DNA of 64,000 nucleotides, taken from contig CM054060.1 of assembly GCA_028641055.1 (NCBI GenBank), positions 241,704,833-241,768,832 of the forward strand. Direction: 5' to 3'. Made by a program: the position numbers and the translations under genes. The notes under the pieces were generated by a model. The model was given only the letters and a program-made list of their open reading frames with translations, ran no database searches and had not been told where the DNA came from. Shown piece after piece: positions 11,452 to 21,853 of the stretch; positions within the stretch are counted from its first letter, which is position 1; every line of letters begins with the position of its first letter. The stretch comes from Alopecurus myosuroides (Eukaryota > Streptophyta > Magnoliopsida > Poales > Poaceae).

Positions 11452-12717
11452 TTGCCTCGGTTCAAGGACCATGAGCGTCATCACCAACATGAGGAATGGG
11501 AGCCTCCACCTCATCTTCTCCAACAATGTGCTTTCTATTTGCACTCCGCCTTTGACAAGGATCAAGATCATCATCGCCATGTACACTATGATACCACTAC
11601 TTCATCAAGGCAAGAGGCGAGATATACTTCACCACCAACACCCAACCACAACTTCCATGAGCGACATTCTTTGAGGAAGGACAATGACCTCCATGATCAA
11701 GAGCATGAGCTTTCCTCCTCGCAACAAGCGCAACAACAACATCAAGAGTGTGAAGCTATTCCTCCCATGACACAAGTGATCATGGTTGCCAACCAAAATG
11801 GTGATCATGCCTACATGAGTGAAGGTCAATACTATGCCTTGCACCAACTAGCTCTCAATTCCTTGGACATGCCCACCAATGGTGACGAAAGCGTCTATTG
11901 CTATCAGGCCGAGAATTCATCGCGAGTGTTGACACGAGTTCTTCAAGCCTATCCTCAAGATAGGGACCAACGATGCAACCTCTCTAGAGCCGGCGTCAAT
12001 GGCTCATCTATCATTGATGGAGGTAACAACGAATTGGGTGACACACTCCCCTTGAATTCAAAGTATCTCATGCTACCCTCCACAAGGCCACGCTCAAGCC
12101 ACCATTTTAGCCAAGGATATCTTCATCATCATCATCATCATCGACCATTTGAGAATGCTACAAGGCATGTCTTTCACTACCACATCACGGAGATGATGGA
12201 GCCTTCTTCTACACAAGCCATGACCCTACCTCCTCCTCCAAGAAAGCCACCCTTTCCACACTTGGAGATCAATCCAAGAGATGAGATGCTCGAGTCCTCC
12301 TCGCCACATGCTATGACACTACCGACTCCAAGCAATGCAACGACTTCGACAACCCCGCACACCTCTTGTGCCAAGACTTTGGAGCCTTCTAGTGTCCCCT
12401 CTAAAGCTTCTAGTGAGATGAGTGGTGAGAGAGAGATCCACCATCACGTGAGTGGGAGCCACAAGCCCATCATGAGTGGAAAAAGTATGAGTGTTCCTAG
12501 AGGCATTGCCATGATAGCCACCAATAGTGAGATGAGAGTTGAGAGCAAAACCCCATTTGTGCTTATTGACACTAACGGCTTACCAACTTTCTCTCCATCT
12601 TTGTTGTCTATTTTGCAGAGATTTGGTGACCCTATCAAGCATCTTCGACCTCATGGACTTCTCCACATACAAGGATCTCCACATCGCATGAACATCGACA
12701 CCGACTTGAAGAGTTGA
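11452..12717 (+). CDS. Unknown retrotransposon ORF, His/Ser/Pro-rich (about 420 codons)
   Basis: This long open frame lies where the core gag and protease would be expected. It is rich in His, Gln, Ser and Pro, and includes six consecutive His codons near 12127. Short repeated phrases (EPSST/ESSSPHAMTLP) appear near 12200-12320. The first clear ATG is internal (near 11767), so the start is uncertain. I recognise no zinc knuckle, aspartic protease or polymerase motif. It could be a spacer tract kept open by composition, or a protein peculiar to this family. Confidence 0.45.
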   Translation: MPRFKDHERHHQHEEWEPPPHLLQQCAFYLHSAFDKDQDHHRHVHYDTTTSSRQEARYTSPPTPNHNFHERHSLRKDNDLHDQEHELSSSQQAQQQHQECEAIPPMTQVIMVANQNGDHAYMSEGQYYALHQLALNSLDMPTNGDESVYCYQAENSSRVLTRVLQAYPQDRDQRCNLSRAGVNGSSIIDGGNNELGDTLPLNSKYLMLPSTRPRSSHHFSQGYLHHHHHHRPFENATRHVFHYHITEMMEPSSTQAMTLPPPPRKPPFPHLEINPRDEMLESSSPHAMTLPTPSNATTSTTPHTSCAKTLEPSSVPSKASSEMSGEREIHHHVSGSHKPIMSGKSMSVPRGIAMIATNSEMRVESKTPFVLIDTNGLPTFSPSLLSILQRFGDPIKHLRPHGLLHIQGSPHRMNIDTDLKS

Positions 12718-12738
12718 AAGGAGCACATTCCGCTCGTC

Positions 12739-13614
12739 ATGATCCACATGGAGATTCATAAGAGCTTCTACGACAAGGCGTTCTACATCCACACTTCTCA
12801 AGTCAAGATCTACACGGCGCTTTACAAGCACTTCGACGACAACTCCTTCTACGCCTACATCACACATGTTTCGATGTGCATGGAGTTCGACAAGCGCATC
12901 CACGACAACGACTTCTACGCCTACATCCCTCATGTCAAGATGTACTTGGAGTTCCACATGCGCATCAACGACAACAACTTCTTCATCTACATCCCCTACA
13001 TCAAGATGTACTTGGAGTTCGACAAGCGCGTCAACGACAATGACTACCGCATCTACATCCCCTTCGTCAAGATGCACTTGGAGTTCGACAAGCGCGTCAA
13101 CGACAATGATCACCGCGACTACACATCAACCGCCAAGATGTACATGGACTTCGACACAAGCATCAACAACAACGCACCCCATGGTGCGGCATGCAACCAA
13201 TGCGTCAAGTTCATCTACACTCTACCGCTTTCGCAAGCTCACCCTCATCCATCCAATGAGGACCATGTCAAGATCGTCATCACCTTTGGACTACACCCTC
13301 CACGAGCATATCTTGGCATGACCTTCAATAAGAGGCTCAACTTCAACGACTACACTGCCTCGCAAGATCTTCCTCAACCATCCAAGGAGGCACATTTCAT
13401 GATCTTCATCACCTTTGGACCACCTCCGCTACGAGCCTACCGTCACATGAACTTCGACAAGCATCTCAACTTCAACGACATCTTTGTCGTCAATCTTCCT
13501 TCTCTCGCTCACAAATGGATGGAACGAGAGTCGAGGACGACTCTTCTTCAAGGGGGGGAGATGATGTATCCCACCGTATTCAACCAAGCACAACATCGAT
13601 ACACAACAAGGTGA
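12739..13614 (+). CDS. Unknown ORF built on 22-residue repeats, runs into the 3' LTR
   Basis: Begins with ATG 22 bp after the previous ORF stops. Residues 5-158 are seven 22-residue repeats with consensus near EFDKRVNDNDFYAYIPHVKM. A second pair of about 43-residue repeats follows (ITFG..PP.RAY...F.K.LNFND). The frame crosses the purine tract and stops 53 bp inside the 3' LTR. It is open despite many repeats of one phase, which hints at past selection. No enzymatic motif is present. Confidence 0.5.
   Translation: MIHMEIHKSFYDKAFYIHTSQVKIYTALYKHFDDNSFYAYITHVSMCMEFDKRIHDNDFYAYIPHVKMYLEFHMRINDNNFFIYIPYIKMYLEFDKRVNDNDYRIYIPFVKMHLEFDKRVNDNDHRDYTSTAKMYMDFDTSINNNAPHGAACNQCVKFIYTLPLSQAHPHPSNEDHVKIVITFGLHPPRAYLGMTFNKRLNFNDYTASQDLPQPSKEAHFMIFITFGPPPLRAYRHMNFDKHLNFNDIFVVNLPSLAHKWMERESRTTLLQGGEMMYPTVFNQAQHRYTTR
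12751..13212 (+). repeat. 66-bp in-frame tandem repeat, seven units
   Basis: Units start at 12751, 12817, 12883, 12949, 13015, 13081 and 13147, exactly 66 bp apart. The central units are most alike; the first and last are diverged, as expected for an array homogenised from the middle. Confidence 0.9.
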
Positions 13615-13872
13615 ACTCACTCCTATCTTCGTATGTTTCCGGTGACTTGGTGAACGGTGCTCTACCTCATGAAATACCCCTCTACATGCATAGGTGGGAT
13701 CACACCATGGAGACCCAAGACAGTGAGCAAGATGCTCAAGAACATATCCAAGAAGGTGCACATGAAGCTAGGAAGGAAGTGGGTGAATACGGCGTCAAGA
13801 TTGGAGCCCCGAGGAGGGAGAACGGAGGTAAACGGGGTCTCCCGGCCTCACCCCCCGGCCAGGCCGGCCTCC
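13515..13872 (+). pseudogene. Polyprotein C-terminal tail read across the purine tract into U3
   Basis: In the frame starting 13515 the product reads MDGTRVEDDSSSRGGDD and then, inside the LTR, contains KVNSLLS and GALPHE. These match the tail encoded at 60797-60986, which carries the gypsy signature PMTRSRAKA before KVNSLLS. The tail therefore spans the PPT/LTR border. It is cut by the LTR insertion at 13873. Confidence 0.6.
13550..13561 (+). other. Polypurine tract
   Basis: AAGGGGGGGAGA directly precedes the 3' LTR start TGATGTATCCC, as expected for the plus-strand primer of an LTR retrotransposon. Confidence 0.9.
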
Positions 13873-16800
13873 TGTGACGCCCCTGGATCGGGTACTATGG
13901 GGATTTCAGCGTTCCCGCCAGAATCCACATAATACCGATCCCGGGTTGTCAACTTTTGGTAATCATTACAAGAGTTCACGAATAATCCACAACAACAACA
14001 TAATTGATATATACAAGACGACTCAAACGAGTCAATGATACAACTGATACAATACAAAGATCCAAATAACAGTGGAAGACGAAAGAGTATCCGACTACGG
14101 ATAAGATACAAATTGGACTAAGAGTCCTGAAGATAACCGATGGCGTCCAATCCCTGCCCAGGCCAAGCCGGAGGGATTCCCAAGCTAACATCGTCAAACT
14201 CCCCGAAGTAACCGCCCTGAAGATCCTCTGAAGCAACGACTGCAACATGAAATGTTGCAGCCCCAAACGGGGTCAGTACATGGAATATACCCGGCAAGCA
14301 AACGTCAAGGAGAAGATGCATTGAATTGATGTGGAAAGGTGAGTGTACTCAAACGGCGGCAAGCAACACTAGGCACCTAAAGAGACACGCTACAACTTAC
14401 GTCTATTAGAGAGAGACGAGAGAGCGCGACAAAACCAACTATAACTACTCACCAAAACAATACCCATCCAGTGTTACCCCCTACTAAGGAAGCAACCCAA
14501 GGAAACTAAAACTCACAATGTTGATTAAGATGACATTCATTTTGATGATGGAGGTAATCTATATTACTAGTCAAGTTATCATCGTTAAGTGTAATTTGTC
14601 TGAGTACTTGTTAGCCAGCACTTTCACCAAGTCGTCACATAACCGCGGACAACACGGCTTCTCGAGAAGATTTATCCCTGCAGGGTGCGCTACAGTACCC
14701 GTACACGTTCGATCAATCCACAACCACAAAGGCAGGATATCTCAACTCGACCTTTCCTATCACCACTGCACATCCAAGGCACCACGGGTAAATTTGAGCG
14801 CACGGTTATTCCACCCCGAAATACGGACCTTCATAACACTCTAAGAACGTGTCTCCCTAACCGCAACGACTACATCAGGTCACCGTAGCACCATGAGCTC
14901 GTACCTGCAAGTTATCGTGCCAAATGGAAAGCCCGAACTAAGTGTGGTACCTGGATGAACAGCAGCTCAAGTACTAGATCAAGGGGAGTGCCCATACTCA
15001 CCACCCACATGCGGTTAGCGCGCTCATCATGGATCGGTGGACAAGACCCTTTTCCTAAGTTCGACACTAGCAGGCTCCAAAACCACGCCGGGCCTCCTGC
15101 CGGTGCCTTATCATCAAATTAATATTATCCCAAACATTAACATGTTAAGTAAGTTGATCCTACCCGTCACACTAGTCATGAGCTGAACAAGAGAACCGAC
15201 TTGCCAACACAACCTAAGCATGCGAACTACGACGCGAGACTAAGGCTGCACACAACTAGGTACATAGGTGGGAAACTGGCATGTGAGGGTTAGGTTATGC
15301 AAAAAATAGGATCGGAGACAAACAGAATCGACAACTAACGCAAGAATGGCGAGAGCAAATAGGCAATAAATGGCATGAAGGGATTGCTTGCCGGGAATCT
15401 AGTTGGTAGAGGTAGCAGAACTTGTCGGTGCTCACATCATCTCAACGTCCTATCCGCGACGAAGCAAAGCACTAGAAGAAACAACGGATGCAACTCTTAC
15501 TACTACGGCAGAAGACCCAGCATGATCAAAATATGGATGCATGACATGCAAGATGCAACTAAACCAATTTAAGCGGAACCGAAGTCCGAGCAATTTAATT
15601 AGAAGATTCAAGTTGTTTATCTAACCATCAAAATTAAATGTTGATTAACATGGAGAACAAGATATATGTGAGCTACACAAGATTAAATGGAATAGGGCAC
15701 AAGTTAAATTAAATGCCCAACACATTCCAGGTTTATTAATTAGGTGGACATGAATCATACTACTAACAAGGCTAGATGCAAGATGCAAACATGAGCATGG
15801 ATGGCATATTAATATTCCTTGCATTTTTCTGATCAAAATAAACATAAAGTTTGCATTATTTGGATTAGTAAAACAAAAGTTATGAGCATTTGAAGTTATG
15901 GGGTTTTTCTGTAAAAATCTGGGACGTGTTCGTGAGGAGAACAGAGAGTGGAAGGGCTCCGATGGAAAAATAGGAAGGCCAGGGGCCTCGGTGCGAAATT
16001 CTAGATCCAGATCTGGATCTGGGAAATCTCCACAAACTGGCGGGCTAGCCAGAGAGGCTGACTCGCGGGCCCTGGTGCCACGCTAGCGCTGATGGGGCAA
16101 CAGGTGGGCCGGCACCCCGCGCGGAAAAGGAGCATAAATTGGGAGGCTTTGCCTCGAACGGGATTCGATCCCTGGTCTCCAGAGCAGAGGACGGAAGCCC
16201 AAGCCGCTGGGCTGCGGTGCGGTTTGTGTCAGGAAACAGATCCGGCCCTACATTTGGTGTGTTCCTCGTGGAAAACTGAACTTCGGTGACGGTGAGGCAA
16301 ACAAAGACGCCGCTCGATGGCGGACGTCCAGAGCAGGGTGGGTAGAGGACAAAGAGGTCTTGGGGTGCGGCTCACCTTGAGGAGGCTGTACCAGCGGTCG
16401 GAAGGGTCGAGGACGACCGGAGAGGACCGGAGCGAGGAGAGGAAGACGGTGCACCCTTGAGCTCCACACGGACGGACGACGGTCTTGACGAGGACGGTGC
16501 GGCGCTGTTGGTGCCTCCCAGGTTCGACTGAGGGAACGAGGCCGCTGAGGATGGCGCCGCGGTCCCATTCCCGTCGTCCCCTTGGCTCGACGGAGACCAT
16601 GGCGACGGGGGCGTCCACGATGAACTCCGGCTGTCCCTCCCGGTTCAGAAGAAAAAAAAATTCAGAGAAAGGAGTAGAGGAGGAAGAGAGGGAGGGAGAT
16701 GGCGGCGGAAAGGAGGGAGAGGGGAGAGAGCTAGGGTTCACGCGGATAGAAGGGGGCGGCTTTAAGCAGGGAGGAAAAGGGAAGCAGGTGGGATCGGTGG

Positions 16801-17864
16801 TGGAGGTGGACAGCGACATGCAGTCACGCCCTCCTCGTGCTTGTACGGACGGAGAAGAAAGGAGAGGAGGTGGGCTGGAGGTTGGGTTTTTGGTGTGGGT
16901 GGGCTTGGACCGGTTCGGTTGGGCCTTTTTAGGCCTGACCAGCTAGGATGCTCTCTCTCTCACTTAAAACGTTTTTTGTTTGTTTTATTTTGTTAATTTT
17001 CAAAGATTGTTTTGGAACTACTTAAAATAGTTTTTGGAGCCCACAAACTCCACTTAGATTTTATGCAAAATAGAATTGGCAAAAATTTAAATGTTTGGTG
17101 AGTTTTATGATGCGGATGACACGATGGCATGATGCATGACGATGCAAAAAGAAAACAAGCAAAACTAATTGGGGAAACCCCGGGTGTTACACCTCCCCTG
17201 GCCTCAGGCCGGCCTAGCCTGGCCTCAGGCTGGCCTCCTCCTCCCACCCTGGCCTCAGGCCGGCCACCAGCCCGAGGGAGCCGACCTCCCGCCCTGGCCT
17301 CAGGCCGGCCACCAGCCCGAGGCCTCCGGCCTCCACCCCGGTCTCACAGGCCGGCCAGGCCGGCTTCCCAGGCCGAGCTCCCCTGTTTTGTGCGAAAATG
17401 CACCGTTTCGGCACCGTTTGGCCCCACCTTTCCCCCTAGGCTATATAAGGGACTCCGGTGGCTAGTTCTAGGGTGAGAGTTGACTTTGAGATAGAATTGA
17501 GCTTGTTGCTCCTCCTCCCATGTGGAGAACCTCCCCCATGGGATCCATGGCTACTCCATAGATTCATCTATCGGATTGTATCAAGATCTCTCCAAGGAGC
17601 TACTCTTTCACCTTGTGATTTTAGTAGTGCTTGCCAACCTTCCCCTTGTGGCTTATGTTGGATCGGTGGACCGGCCGGTGAGAGGAATCGGTTTCAATTA
17701 GCGTGTTGTTGACTTGGGTTTGCGATCCCTCGTAGGCTTCACGAGTTATCTTCCCCTTTTTGTGTGTGTGAGTTCATCGTGTTCTTCGCGTTCTTCGTGT
17801 GTTCTTCGTGCGTTCTTGTCGATTCGTGAAGATCGGGCCAACTTAGAGGTCAACACCTATATCA
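13562..17864 (+). mobile_element. 3' LTR, split by a 3.3-kb insertion
   Basis: The two parts (13562-13872 and 17197-17864) join to about 979 bp and align with the 5' LTR. The TATA box (17440-17449) and the end CACCTATATCA are preserved. Confidence 0.9.
13873..17191. mobile_element. Solo LTR, 3.3 kb, nested in the 3' LTR
   Basis: Ends are TGTGACGCCCC and GGGTGTTACA, flanked by the 5-bp duplication CCTCC (13868-13872 and 17192-17196). No internal primer site, purine tract or second LTR copy is visible, so a solo LTR produced by LTR-LTR recombination is the simplest reading. The 16150-16900 part is GC-rich and contains the AGGGTT-type stretch seen in gypsy leaders. Frames there do not resemble known proteins. 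The large size is unusual but known for some LARD-like families. Confidence 0.8.
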
Positions 17865-17869
17865 GTTGC

Positions 17870-19637
17870 ACCGGCGAACGATGAAACAACGGATATGCTC
17901 TGTTGTTCCTGGCATCGGTGGCATGACGAGTCTACCGGTGGAGATGCGTCACACCTTCGGGATGCGACAATACGGGGATGGCGAGGAGCTCGTACCTATT
18001 GGTCTACGCTGCAGAATTTAATTTTTTTTCCCTACGTAGTCCGCCAAGATCACTATGCACATAACGAAGCATGCCCATACAAGTGAGGTTCAGGATAACG
18101 ACTCACCGGGTAGCGGACTCAATGTAGTCGTAGAAGAGATCTGAACAATCGTAGATCCTCACAACTAGGACTAGTTGCAAGGTTGTCTCTATGTCATCCC
18201 TTGTCAAGGATCACACGTGTAATCCCTATTATGGTGTGCATGCGTTAGCTCGTACCAACCCATCAGCGCTCCGCCGTCTAGGACTCGACACCGACGAAGA
18301 GAGACAACCTTCCGACATTTCTAATTGGTAGCGCAAATCAACTATGATTGGAGTTATTCTTGAAACTGGAAGTTCTCAACACAAGAGAGAAAACCGGGAC
18401 AATGAATACCAAGTTGTGAAGCCACTAGAGCCCACCTGGCAGCCCCCTAAAATATGGTTCGGCCATGAGGGGGAAATCTTCCCCCTCCCCGCACTCCCCC
18501 TTTATATGGAAAGTCCTCGAAACATCTCCGGAACCACTTGACCCCTGTCGGATATATACCGAATAGGGGTATGTATGGCATTGGTCTAAAAGAGCCGGAT
18601 TACCCGAGTGGCCTGTTGGTAATGGATCACAGTCCATTGGGCGGCCCAGTAAGCTGATGCGCAGGAAGCCGGATTCTAGAAGAACCCGAACCACGACCCA
18701 AAGTGGTGCGGCTTAGAGGAGAAGACGGATTACTTACTTTCCAAGTTATATACTTTCCATAGTCTTCTAGGTTTCCTTTCTGTAAGCCCTAACCTGGCTA
18801 TCTATATAAAACTGGACGGGAGAGGATAAAGACACATACAATTAGCTAGCAGCCAACACGCCGAGAAATTCATCCTCGCCGAGTTAGCGAAACCCTACTC
18901 ACATTGTACTTTGTCTACTTCAGGTTTCATCCCTGATTTAGTGAGATTGCAGGAGTAGGAACGCCGCCTAGTTGCGTCGTACCGAACCTGGATAAACTTG
19001 GTGTTCTCACTTGTCGTACAACCACGCCCCCCCTGAATCTACCAGTAGTCTCATGGCACCCCCATCTATGAACTCTACTACGATGTCTCGACAACCCCTA
19101 TATATAAAATCATCAATATTATGTAACGATGTTAAAAAAAAAATTCTAACACCCCGGGACATCTCATGTCCTCCGTTACCTCTCATATAAATTCTGCCTA
19201 ACACCGACATAATTTCTCTCTTATAGTAACTTCCCCGAAACCACTCCGATTGACACTGGACTTGTTTCCGTGACATGGTAACAACACTGAAGATTCATAA
19301 AACCAATAAAAACATATTAATTATCCCAATTAAAGGTCGGTATGGCTTAAGTGTGTGACCCATAAAGATTCAATAACACACAAACATGTTTGGGAACTTA
19401 CCAAACAATAACCAACAGCGGGACTGTGGACTTCCATGATGGCTCCTGTGTGTTCCTGAAGAACGAGGGAACCTTATAAGTTACTCATTGAACTTATTAA
19501 ATTAATGATACCAATAATATAACAAGGTGAGACTATATACTCTTTTCTGATCAAACTATTTGATTACAACACATAAAACTAGTTAACTGATATCGTTCTC
19601 TTTTTGTCATTCATATCCCCGATGACTTTGTGATAAG
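17870..19637 (-). mobile_element. Worn copia LTR relic (part 1)
   Basis: Phrases such as GCAGAATTTAATTTTTTTTCC and CCGCCAAGATCACTATG resemble minus-strand Triticeae copia LTR/leader sequence. The segment is interrupted by a 475-bp solo LTR (18546-19020) and a second solo LTR at 19638. Host sequence resumes at 21243. The family call is tentative and no coding sequence is seen. Confidence 0.45.
18546..19020 (+). mobile_element. Small solo LTR (475 bp)
   Basis: Starts TGTCGGATATATACC and ends TTGTCGTACA. Flanks ACCCC (18541-18545) and ACCAC (19021-19025) could be a target duplication with one change. TCTATATAAA at 18801-18810 is a good TATA box, placed as in a U3/R border. Confidence 0.6.
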
Positions 19638-21242
19638 TGATACGTCATAAACATATCCCTAATTTCTGATGTTCCATGTTGTTTTGTTATTGTTTCCGAC
19701 ATTTTTTCTATACATTTTATTTCATTTTTATTGATTTTACGGACTAACCTATTGACAAGATGCCACAGAGCGAGTTCCATGTTTTCTGCTGTTTTTAGTT
19801 TCAGAAAAGTTGTTCTGCAAATATTCTCGGAATTGGAAAATTCGAAGCCCGGAAGTCTTAGAATTCCCGAAGGTTCCACGGAGTCCCGGAGAGACCCGGA
19901 GAGGGGTCTCAGGGGGGCCACACCATAGGACGGCGCGCCCCGAGGCCGCACTGTGGGGTGGTGTGGGCCCCCAGGCCTCCACCGCCTCTGCCCTTTTGCC
20001 TATTTATTCCCCCCGAGACGTAAAACCTAAATATATTCCACTTCTTCCCTAAAAACACTCGAGGCCGCCGTCATCATCATCCCGAGATTTGGAGGGTTCT
20101 GGAGCTCTCCCCGGCACCCTGCTGGGAGGGAAATTTATCACCGGATGAGTCTACACCGCCATGCCCTCCTCCGAAGTGATGCGTGAGTAGTTCATCCCTG
20201 GACTACGGGTCCATAGCAGTATTTAGATGGTTGTTCTCTCCACTTTTTACCTCATGTTTAGATCTTGTGAGCTACCTAACATGATCAAGATCATCTTTTA
20301 TGTAATGCTACATGTTGTCTTTGCTGGGATCTGATGAATCTCGAACTCTATGTCTTCTGATTATCAATCTATCATGTTATGTTCATGCATATGTTATTTA
20401 TGATCTTGCATGCTCTCCGTTGTTAGTAATTTCTCTGGCCAAGTAGATGCTAGTAACTCCGAGAGGGAGTATTTATGCTCGGTAGTGGGTTCATGCCTTC
20501 TTTGCATCTGTGCTCGAGTGACAGAAGTGTGATGGATGGAGGATGTGTTGTTGCCATTAGGGAGAAAACAACACTGCTTTGTCTAAGGATGATGTTATTG
20601 TTTACATTACACACTTTGCTTACTGCAATTATCTGTTGCTTGCAACTTAATACCCAATGTTTGTTTGGATGATATTCGGAGGGTGGATTATTAGTCATAG
20701 ACGCAGTTGGATAACGGTCTATGTATTTTGCTGCAATGCCCGTATGAATCACATAGTAATCTTTATGTCTTGCATATGCACTACAGTGCAGCCTTCATTT
20801 CTATCAATTGCCTAGCTGTAATTTGTTCACCACACATGTTATTTATCTTTCACGGAGAGACACCACTTGTGAACTGTGGACCCCGGTCCATTTTCCTCAT
20901 ACTGATAATACAACCACTGTTTCTACTGCTCTCATACTGTTGTTACTGTTTTCATATTGTTTTCCACGCCATACGTTTAACCTCTTTGTGTTCAGCAAAA
21001 TCGGTGAGATTGACAACCTCACTTCTCGCTGGGGCAAAGTGATTTGATTGTGTTGTGTAGGTTCCACGTTTCTTCTGAACCGGTAGTGCGCCCTGCCATC
21101 TCAGTTGCTTCAACCTTCTGAAGTTACTCCTTCCTCCTACTGGTCGATTAAACCTTGGTTTCTTTTCTGAGGGAAAACTGGTGTTGTGCTCATCATACCT
21201 TCCACTTGGGGTTTCCCAAGGAGTGCAAGACCTGCACCATCA
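19638..21242 (+). mobile_element. Athila-like gypsy solo LTR
   Basis: The sequence is 1605 bp, starts TGATACGTCATAAAC and ends CTGCACCATCA, with perfect target duplication ATAAG (19633-19637 and 21243-21247). It aligns end to end with the LTR at 5773-7390. No internal region is attached, so LTR-LTR recombination removed it. Confidence 0.93.
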
Positions 21243-21853
21243 ATAAGTCACACTGTGTCTGGCTAGACGATATGTCATCGTTGATACTAAGAGGATTGAG
21301 AGTGTGTATCTCTCTATCTTCTAGAGGAGTTAAGTACTAGTCTTGAACGATCTCTGTTCCATTAAACTTTTTAGGTCGTACCCAGATATCACCGTTATGA
21401 TCCCCACTTACGGCAGGACGGTTGATGATATCGAAGGTATAAATTTTGATTTTGCAGTTACTATATATTCTCGTAATATAGGAATTATAGTCAATGTCAA
21501 CTTCATATGTATTTGCTAAAATACACCATGATTGTTTAGTCTCTTTTAGCAACAACATACACTTGGATCGGTTCAATACTATTGTTACTCTAACAATAAG
21601 CACTTATGTTTTGCTAGACTTTTAACCAAGTCCATGATCAGAAAAATATGATCATCTCACAAACAATAAGATAATTTTAGAGACAAGATTAGGAACTCTT
21701 GTTTGTCTATATCTTCACACTCGTACAAAGATTTTCCTTTGAAAAATCACTTTTCAAGTGCTATAGCGGTTGTTGCATGACGACACAAACTTAATTCTGA
21801 ACTTGGAGATAGAATAATAATTGAATATTTATGTCTCTAGAGCATACCTCCAA
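21243..21853 (-). mobile_element. Worn copia LTR relic (part 2)
   Basis: Continues the host sequence across the solo LTR. It ends near TCTCTAGAGCATACCTCCA, which on the minus strand resembles the BARE-type LTR start (TGGAGGTATGCTCTAGAG). The exact terminus is unclear. Confidence 0.4.

Larger units (their letters stand above)
7485..17864 (+). mobile_element. Non-autonomous LTR retrotransposon, nearly complete
   Basis: Two LTRs (7485-8469; 13562-17864, interrupted), a primer site (8470-8484) and a purine tract (13550-13561) frame a 5.1-kb interior. Target duplications are GCTGC (7480-7484) and GTTGC (17865-17869), one mismatch. No protease, reverse transcriptase, RNase H or integrase motif appears in any frame. 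The leader and gag-like start align with the related element at 60797, and the tail of a gypsy polyprotein survives before and inside the 3' LTR. About eight differences occur in the first 310 bp of the two LTRs, so the insertion is moderately old. It probably depends on proteins of a relative for movement. Confidence 0.85.

Noticed and set aside
12127..12144. Run of six histidine codons resembling an affinity tag
   Set aside because: It is a short CAT microsatellite within a His-rich retrotransposon ORF; no vector sequence surrounds it.
16160..16200. tRNA-like phrase GGGATTCGATCCCTGGTCTCC inside the 3.3-kb solo LTR
   Set aside because: It resembles a TPsiC arm, but no acceptor stem, D arm or anticodon arm pairs around it.
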